DNA from: Ipomoea triloba
Taxonomy: Eukaryota > Streptophyta > Magnoliopsida > Solanales > Convolvulaceae
Direction: 5' to 3'
DNA: 64,000 nucleotides
NCBI RefSeq assembly: GCF_003576645.1
Contig: NC_044922.1
Coordinates: 13,623,970-13,687,969, forward strand
The notes below the pieces were generated by a model, which saw nothing but the letters and a program-made list of their open reading frames with translations, was not told the origin of the DNA and ran no database searches. This document shows, in pieces, positions 1-10,640 of the stretch. The stretch's first letter is position 1. Each line of letters opens with the position of its first letter. The translations under genes and the position numbers were made by a program.

Positions 1-126
1 GTGTGTAAAAATGCTTTCTTTTTAGACACACAATCAGCCGGAAGTGGTATGACCTCTTGTTTCTGTTTTAATTATAAGTATTATGTACTGTATTCTGATT
101 ACTAAATCACGCTGTCTTATGTGCAG

Positions 127-201
127 GCATCTCTGAAGACAGAAAGGCAGAAGAAGAAAGAGATGTACTTCCCAGTCAGAAAATATGCTATTAAGGTTTA
201 A
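127..201 (+). CDS. RPL35: 60S ribosomal protein L35 (uL29), last exon (partial)
   Basis: This is the 3' terminal coding exon of the large-subunit ribosomal protein uL29/L35, a cytosolic protein at the rim of the polypeptide exit tunnel. A consensus acceptor (TTATGTGCAG) ends at 126. The 24 codons after it read [13 protein letters not shown] then [11 protein letters not shown] and stop at TAA 199-201, which is the conserved lysine-rich C-terminus of plant L35. Positions 1-126 are the upstream intron; the earlier exons lie outside the window. No frame damage is visible. Recognition rests on the family's conserved tail, so the identity is firm although only one exon is present. Confidence 0.9.
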   Translation, partial: ASLKTERQKKKEMYFPVRKYAIKV

Positions 202-586
202 TATATTACAGCTTATATAGTGAAACTAGTTGTGGCTGAACATTAAGGACAGACAAAACTTTTGCCCCATGAAATTTCTAGGGTTTTTTTTTTGTTAAGT
301 GGAAACTTTGCTGTTTTGAGATTTTTTGTTTCGGAGATTCTTGGCCAAAGACTAAATATGTTATCAGTGTTCTTGCTTTGTGTTCAATGTGTAGTGATTA
401 TCCGATCTTTTTGTTTCTGCTATCTGCTTATTGAACGATACAGCAGGGTGCGATCCCACCCAGCATGGATTGGTATAATTGTCTTAGAATAATACTCATC
501 TTTAACCTGTGCACCAAATTTTAAAAATGCTGCCTCAAATAGAGTAGAAAAGTGGATGGAGTGTGATTATTGTACTAAATGAGCTT
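202..586 (+). other. RPL35 3' UTR and downstream spacer
   Basis: Sequence after the RPL35 stop, moderately AT-rich, with no coding pattern I can support. The small open frame at 262-492 has no recognisable domain and lies where the 3' UTR is expected. Confidence 0.5.
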
Positions 587-1330
587 GACTAGCGTTAAAT
601 TCACACTTGATTGTACGCTTCTCTATCTTGTTGCTTGAAGTGAGCCGGCCTTAAATACGCTAGATCACTATTTGGGTTTATATGCAATTTTCCTTGTCAT
701 TCAAAAAATAATTACCACTGCTTTGGGAATTTGACTAGCATCAAATTCACACTCTATTGTACACTTACCTTACCTTGTTGCTCGAAGTGAGCCGGCCTTA
801 AGTATAATATTCTTTCTATCCACCAGATCACTTGTCATTCAAAGTCACCTTTTGGAGTTTTGAATTTGATTCTTGTTAACAAGCTTTTGGTCAAGTCAAT
901 CACATAAAATTTAGTTGCCCTCTTAGAGCGTTGAATTTGATTCTAGTCAACAAGCTTTTGATCGAGTCAATCATATAAAATTTAGTTGCCATCTTAATAG
1001 AGCTCGTTGCATAACTAGTAGCCACCCTTGCATAGGGTTTATTACCTCGTTGCATAACTAGTAGCCACCCTTGCTTTGGGTTTATTACCCTTTTACATGA
1101 ACTCGTCACAAACTTTAGCTGCCCTCTTTGGGTGAGCTAGTTGCATAGGTCTAGTTATAATTGTTCACTTGATTGAGCTTGTTGCAAATAGTTTGATCAT
1201 AATCACTGTCTTAGTTGAGTGTACCGCATAAGGTCTAGCCGCTCGCCCTTTTAAATGAACTCGTCACATAGGCTCTAACCGACCTCTTTAGTTGAGCTAG
1301 TCGCATAGGGTCTAGTTGTAACAATCCTTA
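587..1330. repeat. Degenerate short tandem repeats
   Basis: Three families of imperfect direct repeats follow one another. GACTAGC..TTCACAC..GAGCCGGCCTTAA occurs at about 587-658 and 733-805. AATTTGATTCT..CAACAAGCTTTT..AAAATTTAGTTGCC occurs at about 862-920 and 925-985. CTCGTTGCATAACTAGTAGCC occurs at about 1007 and 1043. Further copies of GAGCTAGTTGCATA-like units continue to 1330 and resume after the inserted element at about 1920-2045. No ORF. It is probably an old repeat-rich element or decayed satellite. Confidence 0.55.
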
Positions 1331-1335
1331 TACCG

Positions 1336-1373
1336 TGGACCAGGGTCCACAATGCATTGTGGACCCTGGTCCA
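1336..1373. repeat. Perfect 38-bp palindrome
   Basis: TGGACCAGGGTCCACAATG is followed at once by its exact reverse complement, giving a perfect loop-free 38-bp palindrome. Each arm itself contains the smaller palindrome GGACC-AGGGTCC. It sits at the left edge of an inserted element whose right edge, near 1878-1900, holds a second palindrome (CCAAAACGATATCGTTTTGG). It is probably the terminal hairpin of a small non-autonomous DNA element. The superfamily is not clear because I cannot define a target-site duplication. Confidence 0.75.
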
Positions 1374-1410
1374 AAACGACGCTGTATTGTTACTGGACGG
1401 GCGCCGTTTC

Positions 1411-1830
1411 CTTGTTTAGAATAAACAGAATGACTTCAGGGAATACACAGAATATTGACACAACTACATAGAAATCATCCTCCTAACATTCGAATACACA
1501 AAACACGTCATAACCTATATTTAAGTACCCCTAACATGAATACACAGAATCGTAGTCTACAATACACAGAATACATTCAAAGAATACACAGAAAATGAAA
1601 AACACCAAAATACACAAACACATCACCCCTATGTTTAAGTACCACTAACATGAATACACAGAATCCTTGTTTAGAATACACAGAATGATTTCAGGTAATA
1701 CACAGAATATTGACACAACTATACAGAAATCATCCTCCTAACATTCGAATACACAAAACACATCACAACATATGTTTAAGTACCTCTAACATGAATACAC
1801 AGAATCATTGTAGAATACACAAATAGACTG
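1411..1830. repeat. AATACACAGAAT-rich repeat with ~255-bp period
   Basis: A unit starting CTTGTTTAGAATA at 1411 starts again at 1666 and runs in parallel through CATCCTCCTAACATTCGAATACAC and ATGAATACACAGAATC. The short motif AATACACAGAA(T/A) is scattered through both copies at least ten times. It forms the inside of the element bounded by the 1336 palindrome. No coding potential. Confidence 0.65.
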
Positions 1831-2066
1831 AAACGGGAAACATTATTTCCAAAAAAACAAACCGTTAATTAAAATAACCAAAACGATATCGTTTTGGTAC
1901 GGCTGATCCAGAATATAAATTGCCTAGTTGTAGTTGCCCACTTGATTGAGCTTGTTGCAAATGGTCTGATCAGAATCGTTCTCTCAGTTGAACACAAACT
2001 GGCTGCCCAAATGAGCCTCAGCGCATAGGATCTAGCTGCAATTTTCATCAATGTCCAAAACAAAAC

Positions 2067-2140
2067 CGACCACAGTGGGAGTCGAACCCACGACCTTTTG
2101 ATCCGAAGTCAAACGCGCTAATCCACTGCGCTATGCGGCC
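2067..2140 (-). tRNA. tRNA-Arg (anticodon TCG)
   Basis: The reverse strand folds into a full cloverleaf of 74 nt. The acceptor stem GGCCGCA/TGTGGTC pairs with two G-U pairs. The anticodon stem TTTGA/TCAAA encloses loop CTTCGGA, giving anticodon TCG, which reads CGA arginine codons. The T arm is GTGGG-TTCGACT-CCCAC. The discriminator base is G, no CCA is encoded, and there is no intron. An internal B box (GGTTCGACTCC) is intact. It closely resembles plant nuclear tRNA-Arg(UCG), so it is likely functional, although it lies among repeats. Confidence 0.92.
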
Positions 2141-2239
2141 GTATTTGTAAAAAAGACATGAAACAAATTAACTTAACGAATAATAAAACAACAAAAGTGT
2201 CAAACTGTCAACCCGCGAGACTAATAAATAACTCCGCAT

Positions 2240-2553
2240 ATGCAACCAATGCATTGTATTTTGTAATATACTTATAATCCATCTGTTAATTAGGAAAATT
2301 CAATTTTTTTAATAATTTAAAAATATGAAAAAAGTTAGTATATTTAATGTGAATATTTTTTAAAGTTTCAAACAATAATAAATGTAACTCTTTGAAATTA
2401 TAAAAAATAAATTTAAGTTCGGGTTGATTTAATTCTTTTCTTAGGTAAATATATTTTGTAAAATGACCACTTAACGAAAGAATACATTCCGTAGGTTATT
2501 AAAAAAATAATTAATAAAAAAGTATCAAATGATGACTTAAGAAAAAAGCTAGT
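2240..2553. repeat. AT-rich dispersed repeat
   Basis: This stretch (ACTTATAATCCAT..TTAATTAGGAAAATTC..AATTTAAAAATATGAA..TTCTTTGAAATTATAAAAAA) recurs at 21640-21735 plus 22242-22395, where other elements have split it. Its tail (AATGACCACTTAAC..AATACATTCCGTAG) also recurs at 11910-11945 and 26818-26850. It is probably a non-coding DNA-transposon family; I cannot place its ends. Confidence 0.5.
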
Positions 2554-3474
2554 GTACCCACACCCCATATTGATATATATACATGTAACCAGAATTTTGA
2601 ATCCCATATATATATATATTCAAATTTCTTTGTTTACAAATTGGCACGCCCAGTGGGACAGCTCTGCCTCTCATCTCTTCATAGGCACCGATATGGGGGC
2701 AAACCCCATATGAAATTTGAAATGGAGGAAGCTAAATGATACTCCTTGGCACGAGTTAAAACAGCCTCATATCCATACTCCTTGGCACGAGTAGAAACGG
2801 CCTGATATCCATATCTCCTTGGCACGAGTTAAAACGGCCTTATTATATCTTTAACTGTAGTGTCGAGACTTCCTTGCACTACATGCTCTCAAGTGGCGTA
2901 CAAGCAAGTCTCGAGGGGGCATTTGTTGACACTGAAAATTTGCTAAATATTGTTATTTATCAATATTAGTATATTTAAATGTATTTGGATAATATTGATA
3001 TTATCTAATTTGTTAATTAGATAATATCTAAAGAGTTTGAACCTATCAAAACTCTTTATCCTACAGCTATAAATAAGACCTTTTATTTCTATGTATTCAT
3101 CCTAGGAAAAATCATAAAAATAGCTTTGTAGCTTATTTAGAGAATTAGATATCATGATCATGAAAATAAAAGCCTCATGATCCTAAATGTAAAAGTTCGT
3201 CTTTTGAAAATCATGCCTATCATGTTGATCTAAACCTCCTATTGAAGATCAAGCCACATAATTCCGGAGGCCCTTCAGAAGAACAAGCATATAAGTTCTT
3301 CTCTGAAGATCAAGCCACTTGAAACCCGGAGGCCCTTCAATGGAGTCTTCAAGACATTAACTGAAGAATCAGAGGACTATATATCCAGAGCTTGTACCCA
3401 CACCCCATATTGATATATATACATGTAACAGGAATTTTGAATTTCATATATATTATTCAAATTTTCTTTGTTCA
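2554..3474 (+). mobile_element. TRIM-like LTR retroelement, 5'-truncated
   Basis: The right LTR (2924-3474, TGTTGACACTG..TTTGTTCA, about 551 bp) follows a purine tract (GAGGGGGCA, 2913-2921). The last 80 bp of the same LTR recur at 2554-2636, starting GTACCCACACCCCATATTG, and run into a primer-binding-like ATTGGCACGCCCAGTGGGAC at 2640. The internal region is only about 285 bp and non-coding. It holds three copies of CTCCTTGGCACGAGT(T/A)(A/G)AAACGGCC-like units. The short internal region with no gag or pol matches TRIM or small LARD elements. The left LTR has lost its first ~470 bp. Confidence 0.7.
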
Positions 3475-3484
3475 AGACACTTTT

Positions 3485-3790
3485 AACCTTAATGGCACAA
3501 CAGTTTGTTGATTTCGATTAAAAGTTGTAGCTCAAATGGCCGAAAGGACTAAAAGTGGAAAAAAAAATCAAAGTCAAGGACTAAAAGTAGCAAAAAAATT
3601 AAAGTCAAGCACTACTTATGTCAGGAATGAAAGTCGTGTACCTAAATTGACGGAGACACTAAAGTCATAGGACCAAAAGTGGAAAAAACTCTTTATGTGA
3701 CCTAGCATTTTAGAAGATATTACTTGTGTGCATAAATAAAGAGAAAACTGACCACTAATTATTCATAGAAATGACTATTTGAATACTTCA
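3485..3790. repeat. 'AGGACTAAAAGTGG' repeat and relic of duplicated flank
   Basis: 3485-3690 holds repeated AGGACTAAAAGT(G/A)G phrases typical of Mutator-like terminal regions. 3695-3785 (GTGACCTAGCATTTTAGAAGATATTACTTG..) is similar to 56325-56415 in the flank of the second EXO70 block, so it may be a further copy of that flank. Confidence 0.4.
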
Positions 3791-4518
3791 AAAATAGATT
3801 GGGGTTGTTGGTTTTAGGATCACAGGATAGCTAGACGGCAGACCAACACAATTGTAAAATAAGAGAAAAAATAATGGAAGAGAATTTTGACAGAGCAATT
3901 GTAAGAGAATTGATTTCAAAACCCTTTACAATGTGACCCCAGGTGTATCTATACAAGATTAATGGGCTTTTTAGAGGGAGAGAAAGAAGAAATTAATAAA
4001 TTTGGACTTAGGAAAATTGCCAAAGTCGCCATATTTCTTTACTAATGTTGAAAAAGGAAATCGGGCGGCAAATCTAGGAGAATCTCTTGAGTCTTTACTT
4101 AACCGCCTTAGAGTGCTGCACCCGGTCGAGCGCCACAACTTGACTGCCAGCATCGGACGAGCATCCGACCTGTCTGAACGGCTTCTCTGTTGGGCAACAC
4201 GGTCGAGATGCAGGCTCTTGGTACCGGGCGCACTTCTGACTGGGTACCCTACTCGGTGGTATCCATCATGGGTGTTTGATAATTAACTGTTAGTTGATAG
4301 CTAATTAATTGTGTTAGCTATTTTGACCAGTTGGTAGTATTAGCGGTTTGTTGGTAAATGTTTAGTAAATTAAATGGTTACTATCTGCGAGTAACCATTT
4401 GATGCCAAAAAAATTACTCCAAGTAGTTTTTTTTTTTTTGGTTTTTTTTTTTTAACTTATCAATAAGCTAAGTCGAAAAAACTATTTACGAAACACTTAT
4501 CTTAGTTTTTTTTTTTTT
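3791..4518. other. Unclassified spacer with a GC-richer patch
   Basis: 4060-4265 is GC-richer than its surroundings and has an open frame on each strand, but no domain, codon pattern or splice signal I recognise. The rest is AT-rich with T runs near 4430-4455 and 4505-4518. It resembles LTR-type non-coding DNA. No gene called. Confidence 0.35.
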
Positions 4519-5882
4519 GAGTTAATTACATTTTTGGTCCTAGATTTATAGGTGGCATTCCACTTTTAGTCCTCTTTTATCAAAACATCCACATATGGTC
4601 CTAGTATTATTGTGGCATAACCATTTTTGGTCCTCCGTCAACAAAATTGTTGAAATGTTGTTAAATACATATGATGCTACAGATGACAGACCGAGGGTTA
4701 CGTTCTTCAAAGAACTACGCAAGGAACTTTGCAGCGCTTGGAAGATGGCGTTGATCCTAAAGTACCTTGGTAAGTCGATCCACTTTAATGCGTTAAACCA
4801 TCTACTGCCTACTCTATGGAATTTACAGGGAAAGATGACTCTCATTGACATCGGACACGGCTGCTTTATTGCACGTTTTGATAATAAGAATGACTACCTC
4901 CATGCTCTCTTGGATGGTCCGTGGAAGCTGTTTGACAATTACCTTGTGACTCAGCGGTGGGAACCTGAATTCAGATCTCGTACGGCTAAGCTCCATAAGA
5001 TGGCGGTCTGGGTCAGACTGCCAGACCTACCTATGGAGTATTTTAGAGACGACACAATCCGTAGCATTTTGGAGAGCATTGGGAAACCGCTGAAACTGGA
5101 CAAAACGACGACCATCGCGGCCAAGGGGCGTTTCGCCAGAGCAGCAGTAGAAGTCGACCTCAACAAACCTCTAGTCTCCGAAGTGTGGGTTCAAGATGCC
5201 GTTCAGTTGGTGGAATATGAAGGATTGCATGTTGTCTATTTTAACTATGGCCTAGTAGGCCACCGAGAACAAGCTTGCCCGGATGTCAAACCGCCGGAGA
5301 CACAACCATCAAACGTTGATTTGAACAAAACACCGACACCGGAAAGCGAAGGCACGCAACAGCAAGTTAATCCAACTCCATCCGCCGCGACAGTAACTGA
5401 CAAACGTCGATATGGCTTACAAATGCCATTCTACTTTTAATCTTTCCATTTTATCTTTTGACTTAATTTTATTTTTGGTTCTAGACTTACAAATGCCATT
5501 CTACTTTTAATCTTTTTTTTTTTTTTCAGAACACCCCCTGTTGATCCTAGTATTATTGTAACATAATCATTTTTTATCTCCCGTCAACAAACATGTTTAA
5601 ATGACATTAAATACAATGATATTTCAAAATTTTTTTTAATACAAAGTGAGTTAACCCGCTATATTTATATATTTATTTTAATGGAAAATTTTCTAATTCA
5701 CGGGTCAGAGTGTTTTGTCTATCATTGTTTTGCGGAGGCACGAATTGCACTTGAAAAAGACAGATGAAAAAATGATCATGCCACAATAATACTAGGATCA
5801 ACAAGGGATGTTTTGTAAAAAAAGAGGACTAAAAGTATAATGACACATATAAGTTTAGGGCCAAAAATGAAAGTAACTTTTT
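4519..5882. repeat. Composite of direct and inverted 'GGTCCTAG' repeats
   Basis: About 150 bp (TTTTTGGTCCTAGA..CCACTTTTAGTCCTC..CTAGTATTATTGTGGCATAA) occurs at 4519-4672 and again in the same direction at 5457-5620. An inverted copy lies at 5765-5882. The LINE ORF1 relic sits between the two direct copies. Terminal repeats of this kind belong to Mutator-like non-autonomous elements, so the unit may be a MULE-type element that carries a LINE fragment. The same repeat recurs at 63885-64000. Confidence 0.55.
4640..5440 (+). pseudogene. LINE ORF1-like DUF4283 protein relic
   Basis: The open frame encodes a DUF4283-type domain (L.DIGHGCFIARF, YLHALLDGPWKLFDNYL, WVRLPDLPMEYF) followed by the usual start of a zinc-knuckle region. 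These features are the plant LINE-1 ORF1 nucleic-acid-binding protein. The knuckle reads YFNYGLVGHREQAC, where both leading cysteines of CX2CX4HX4C are tyrosine, so zinc binding is lost. The frame ends soon after in repeat sequence. No reverse transcriptase follows, so this is a detached fragment. The ATG at 4595 lies in the flanking repeat and is not a trustworthy start. Confidence 0.75.
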
Positions 5883-5935
5883 TTTTTAATCTTACCATAC
5901 TCATGCCTAGTTAAAAGCCTTGCTAGAAAAACTAA

Positions 5936-6236
5936 GGGTGTGTTTGGTTGGTGGGTTTAGGCATAAGGAATTGGTATGAAAGTGATTGCTTGTGTTTGGT
6001 TGATAGGTTTTGTGAATGCTACTATGGGTTTGGAATACCCCATTAATGAGAAAACCCATACCCTTATTATATAAGGGTTTCATCTCCCTTCCTCATTTCT
6101 TCCTCAACTATTAATAATCATTCCCATTCCACCCTACTACCAAACATGCTAAATACTTTCACCAAAACCCATTATCATTACCAATTATTTGATACCCATT
6201 CCGATTCTGATTCCCATGTGCGAACCAAACACACCC
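5936..6236. mobile_element. Tourist-like MITE (PIF/Harbinger)
   Basis: A 301-bp element with terminal inverted repeats GGGTGTGTTTGGTT and AACCAAACACACCC. It is flanked on both sides by TAA (5933-5935 and 6237-6239), the target duplication of PIF/Harbinger elements. The interior is AT-rich and non-coding. Confidence 0.88.
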
Positions 6237-6289
6237 TAAGAGTACACGGCTTATGTGAAATTATGTGTTACATCAATTTAGCTGGAAAA

Positions 6290-6935
6290 AAGAGTACAAT
6301 CATAGGTTTTTTTTAGACTATCCATTCAAGTACACATAGAGGTTATCGCTCCACTTGAAAGACAACAATCTTCTAAGTTACCACTCTTCTATAGTAAATG
6401 TGGGTAAAAGAACTAAGGTGCAATGTGCTTTGTAAGGTTCCCCTTAACGTACCCACTACTCATCTGTCTTGCACATGCCACATTGTCTTCATACAGTATA
6501 GTGGGGGTGTTATCTTTGCTCGTGATACTCATGAGCTCTGGACATGATGCCTCAACCATATATACTCTCGTGAGGCCTCATATACAGAAATGATCTCTGA
6601 GTGATTAAATGAGGTTGCAATTTAACGGACCTCTAAGATATAGCTATATCTCTATAGAGAAAAACATAACTGGGCATTGCCAACACCTGAGTAACTCACC
6701 AATGTAATATCCAAGTTACACTCAAAATAAAGACCAAGATCTTTTTGTACCTTGAAGATATACGAGGATATGTTTTACTCCATTTCAATGTCTTCTCGTT
6801 GGAGAAGCATTAAACCTGGTTAGTAAATTCACTGAGATGGCAATATCATATCTAGTGTAATTAGCAAGATAGAGTAGAGTCTCACTAACACTCAGATAAG
6901 GAACTCCGGGCCTTAGAACATCCTCACTGTGAACA
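6290..6935 (-). pseudogene. Copia pol fragment (RT end and RNase H), degenerate
   Basis: On the minus strand, about 6700-6930 translates to a decayed Copia segment (VPYLSVSETLLYLANYTR, VNLLTRFNASPTRRHWNG, HILVYLQGT). About 6410-6525 gives the RNase H part (PTILYEDNVACARQM, GYVKGNLTKHIAP). Stops and frame changes break it, e.g. directly after KHIAP. No LTRs are recognisable around it. It belongs to a Copia lineage different from the large element at 34 kb, judging by the RNase H wording. Confidence 0.75.
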
Positions 6936-7386
6936 TTTAATATATAAATTATAAACATTTAATATGTAAATTGTGACGAGTCCACCTTGCAAGATATATG
7001 GTATAACTATTGCCTCAAAGCTCATCAGGCTCTTCTTGTACTTGTTCAGTGGGCTCTTAGATTGTGTTTATATGAAAGGTTGGGAATCGCATGTATACAT
7101 AGCATTGCCACATCATATTAAAAAAAAAACATTCTGCATATATAAAACTAAGTTCAAACATTATAGGCACAGATTAATACCTAAACCAAGTCACCGGTTA
7201 CTCACTCCCTGTGTAATGAAAAACATCAAACAAAATATAAGCCATGAGACATCAAACAAAATATAAGCCATGAGAGACACATGAGAGTCCAAACATGATA
7301 TTTGGCCATTTCACAAAACTAGCATTATATTGCCAATCCACATGTTACAGGTAAGTCAAATGTCTTACTAACAAATTATAAGAGCA

Positions 7387-7980
7387 TCACTTCACAAATG
7401 GAACTCCAGAAGGAACTCCTTTGGCATAATCCTCGTACTGACTACCGAAAAACTGCCTCAAGAAATATTCCTCGTACGGTATCCTCACGTAGAAGAATCG
7501 CCAGACAACTATCGCAAATGCAATGGTTGAAATTGGGTTGCAAAGCATGATTTGAGTACCAACAGACCAGATCAAGAAACCACAATAGCTGGGATGGCGT
7601 ACGTATCTATAGATTCCATGAGTAACTAGCCTATGATGTTCCTCGTGATAGATCTTTATGAGATGAGTGAAGGACTGACCAGCAGTTACAATAGCTAGTT
7701 TCCTGATGATCTCACCTATAACAACCATTGCCAGGCCCAGATTGCTTATCCACCAATGTTCCTTGATATGAGGAAAGAAGTATATTTCGACGAGATACTC
7801 TAACAGGCAAAAGATGATGGCCACTATATAGTTTTTGCTGATAAGAAGGGACTTGAGCGTTACTTTGGACTTCCCGTGAACGGTGATTGCAAGAAGATAC
7901 TCAGAAACATGGAAGAACATTATTGCAATGAACATTTGCAATAATTGTCTTAATGCCGTGTAGCTAAAAATTTCTGTCAT
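7387..7980 (-). CDS. ICMT: Protein-S-isoprenylcysteine O-methyltransferase (ICMT)
   Basis: This is a 197-residue integral ER membrane enzyme. It methyl-esterifies the C-terminal prenylcysteine of CaaX proteins using S-adenosylmethionine; in Arabidopsis this step tempers ABA signalling. The start MTEIFSYTALRQ matches the plant family start, and ATG 7978-7980 was chosen for that reason; the frame is open 15 codons further but only to a TTG. Several hydrophobic helices lie in the N-terminal 100 residues. The family core is intact: GQSFTHLI, EEHHRLVTHGIYRYVRHPSY, GFLIWSVGTQ, LCNPIS, RIPYEEYFLRQFFG and the end VPSGVPF. The coding part is a single exon, with a possible acceptor at about 8032 (GATTTGGTTTAAG). 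It looks functional. Confidence 0.93.
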   Translation of the reverse strand: MTEIFSYTALRQLLQMFIAIMFFHVSEYLLAITVHGKSKVTLKSLLISKNYIVAIIFCLLEYLVEIYFFPHIKEHWWISNLGLAMVVIGEIIRKLAIVTAGQSFTHLIKIYHEEHHRLVTHGIYRYVRHPSYCGFLIWSVGTQIMLCNPISTIAFAIVVWRFFYVRIPYEEYFLRQFFGSQYEDYAKGVPSGVPFVK

Positions 7981-10640
7981 TTTAGGGTAAGTCAATAGAC
8001 AAACTGCTCCTTGGAAGAACTTCAATGAGACTTAAACCAAATCATGTAAGAATGTGAATTAAGAAAATTTGCATTCTGAACTCTAATTCAGACCTGAAAT
8101 TGTTGAAGAGCTGTGTAAAACCAGTGACATAAACTGGGCCTCACAATCAAACCAAAGATCTTTTAAGAACGACATTTTCTGCAACATAATGTCAATATAA
8201 TCATATGTCAAAGGGCAAGTCAGGTCTGAAAGAAAATAAGTAAACAGACAGATGCAACAAAATTTGAAGTCACAAACAATGCTGAAGCATAAAACATCAG
8301 ATTCCAAGGCATGGCATGTAAGAGTTAAATATACAAAATTTTAATCTGTAGAAAAAACATCACTACACTTCTTATTCATTTGATTGAATAAACTCAATTT
8401 TTTCTGGAACGAAAGTTAAGTCGAATGATGTGAAAATTAAAGAAGAAAAAGAGTAGTCATTTCCATTTTTGGTCCTAGTGTTATTAGAGCATTGCCAATT
8501 TTAGTCCACTTCATTAATTTTTGCCACATTGTGACCAGTCTTATTTAGTCCTTGCCACTTTTAGTCCACCGTTAAAATTTTCGTCAAATTGCCGTCCAAA
8601 ATAGGGGTATTTTTGGTATTTTCATGCTTTGGTCATCTCCTTGACCCTTTGCAGTAGTTTTCCTTTCACATTTTCATCCATTGAAGAGGTCCGGCGAAAG
8701 CCATGTGAGCCACATTACAAAGCATTGGCTTTCGCCGGACCTCTTCAATGGATGAAAATCTGTAAGGAAAACCTCTACAAAGGGTAAAGGAGATGATCAA
8801 AGCATGAAAAGATCAAAATACCCTTGTTTTGGATGGTTATTTGACGAAAATTTTAACGTTGGACTAAAAGTGGCAATGACTAAATAAGATTGGCCGCAAT
8901 GTGGAAAAATTAATGAAGTGGATTAAAATTGGCAATGCCCCAATAACAGTAGGACCAAAAATGGAAATGACTCGAAGAAAAATAAATAAAAAGAAAGGAG
9001 GAATGCATTTCATACCAGAAAGTGAAAGCTGCAATAGTCTAGAGGCATATATCAAATACCCTGTTCACCCCCTGAGACAAACTACCAAATACATAAACTC
9101 TTCCATATTTAGGTTTAACATGTACAGCACTTGAGGTGACACTTATAAAATTTAAAAATAAAAGATGGGGAGGAGTAGAACTCACCCAACTAATATTGCA
9201 TTTCATTCTAGTAAATAGAAAATTGATAGTTTACAGACAAATTTCAAATACCCTGTTCACCAAACTGCTACAATCAAGTCTTAAAAGGTTAATGTGTACA
9301 ATATAGCAGAATCTTAAATTGTTACCATGATTAAGAAATCTAAAAAACAAATTAGTATCTAATTCATTAATAACGGGGATTGACCTAGTGGTTAAAATAT
9401 TGGAGTGCAACAGTAAAGTGTCAACAAATACAAATAGAACATGGGATTGGTTCTTCATTGGAGCTCTAGAGGGCTTTACTCAACTGAAAATTAAATAAAG
9501 AGTGGTACTTCAGGAAAGAGTTGAAGCTATTACATGGACCTAGACTCACCTTGCTAGTGTGAGCCCCAAGTAGGGGAATTCACTGATTTTGTATGTAAAA
9601 TTCATCTTAGTTCCTCTACATCAAATTGATCTAAATTCAAATCGACTAACTGTGACGAACCTAACTTGAGGTTGTGACAAAATTAACTACACAACAAATT
9701 TGATGAATTTCTAGACACAGCTCACAAAAGCTCATAGTATTCCAAGTCCTAACTACACAACAGATGCATGATGTCAAATATATTATATATGCCAATTTAC
9801 AGTACTATCACAGAAATGCTTCAAATAACCCAGTTGCAACACCATATTCTGTAACAATGCATATACTTCTAGGTCCTTCAAGAAGTTGTGCACAGGAATA
9901 CAAGATAGTAGTATAAATACTTAGCTAGATAAAAATCTCCAGAGTTTCTCCCAAAATTTCTTCAATAATATCCCTCTTTAACTCTTAATTCTATTCTTGG
10001 GAGAACAGAGAGCTATTTCTTTACAGATTTTTAACAAACACTTGGTGTGCATGCCTGAGACAAATACAAAAACTGCATATAACTTCCATTAACAGTTGGT
10101 GTGTATTCAGGAATCAAGCAAGAGATATAACATCATTAATGAAGACAGAAAATAATTTTTTTTTAAAATTGAAAAAGAAATTTAACCACAAATTTTGAAG
10201 AAGTAGAATTCAAAAAAAAAAAAAAAAATTTCAAATAATTTAATCCAAAAAGTATGTATAATGCAGAAAGTGTGAAACTAACACCAGTAGAACAAAGAAG
10301 CAGTAAAAATCAAAACTTTGATTCCACTGAGTACCAGTGACAAGCGCAGTACCAGTATGTAAATCGGCTTCACGGAGATGGAGCGAGAGCGCTAGAGCAC
10401 ATTTTCTGATTGGTGCAACAACAGTTTACCAGATTGATAGGTATAGAGCTGACATGAATACCATAAAATGTAGCTGGGTTATAGATGCTTATCCTCTGAA
10501 ACCTGTTTACGGACAGCAACCTAGTCGGAACTCCGGTAGAGTTCGAACCTTCCCCGAAATAGATGTTACTCTCTGCAAAAACATCAGCGATCAAATTCCT
10601 CCTCTGCCTACGGAAAAGTAGGAGAAATGGAGAACCGGGG
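7981..10640 (-). other. ICMT leader region: probable 5' UTR exon(s) and intron(s)
   Basis: No coding ORF upstream of the ICMT start is convincing. A splice acceptor-like site near 8032 suggests that the leader is spliced and that transcription starts further right. A GC-richer block at about 10340-10640 is the best candidate for the first exon or promoter: on the minus strand it starts CTCCATTTCTCCTAC and contains a possible donor GGGGAAG|GTTCG. The rest is AT-rich with a Mutator-type MITE at 8451-8973. Exon limits need transcript evidence; this is inference. Confidence 0.4.
8451..8973. mobile_element. Mutator-type foldback MITE
   Basis: A 523-bp element that is nearly one long inverted repeat. 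Left end GAGTAGTCATTTCCATTTTT and right end (complement) GAGTCATTTCCATTTTTGG. The arms meet at GAAGAGGTCCGGCGAAAGCCA / TGGCTTTCGCCGGACCTCTTC with a ~22-nt loop near 8712. The 9-bp direct duplication GAAGAAAAA flanks it (8442-8450 and 8974-8982), as expected for Mutator-like elements. Non-coding. Transcripts would form a long hairpin. Confidence 0.85.

Noticed and set aside
2740..2850. Regularly spaced repeats resembling a CRISPR array
   Set aside because: Only three imperfect units inside an LTR element of a plant genome; no cas genes.
4002..4286. 94-residue ORF in a GC-richer patch
   Set aside because: No domain, open on both strands, no supporting signals.
7981..8025. Upstream start of ICMT adding 15 residues
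   Set aside because: That start is TTG; the family start MTEIF has an ATG at 7980.
9370..9460. Possible second SINE (TTGACCTAGTGGTTAA, GGGATTGGTTC)
   Set aside because: A-box-like word but weak B box, no A tail or target duplication.
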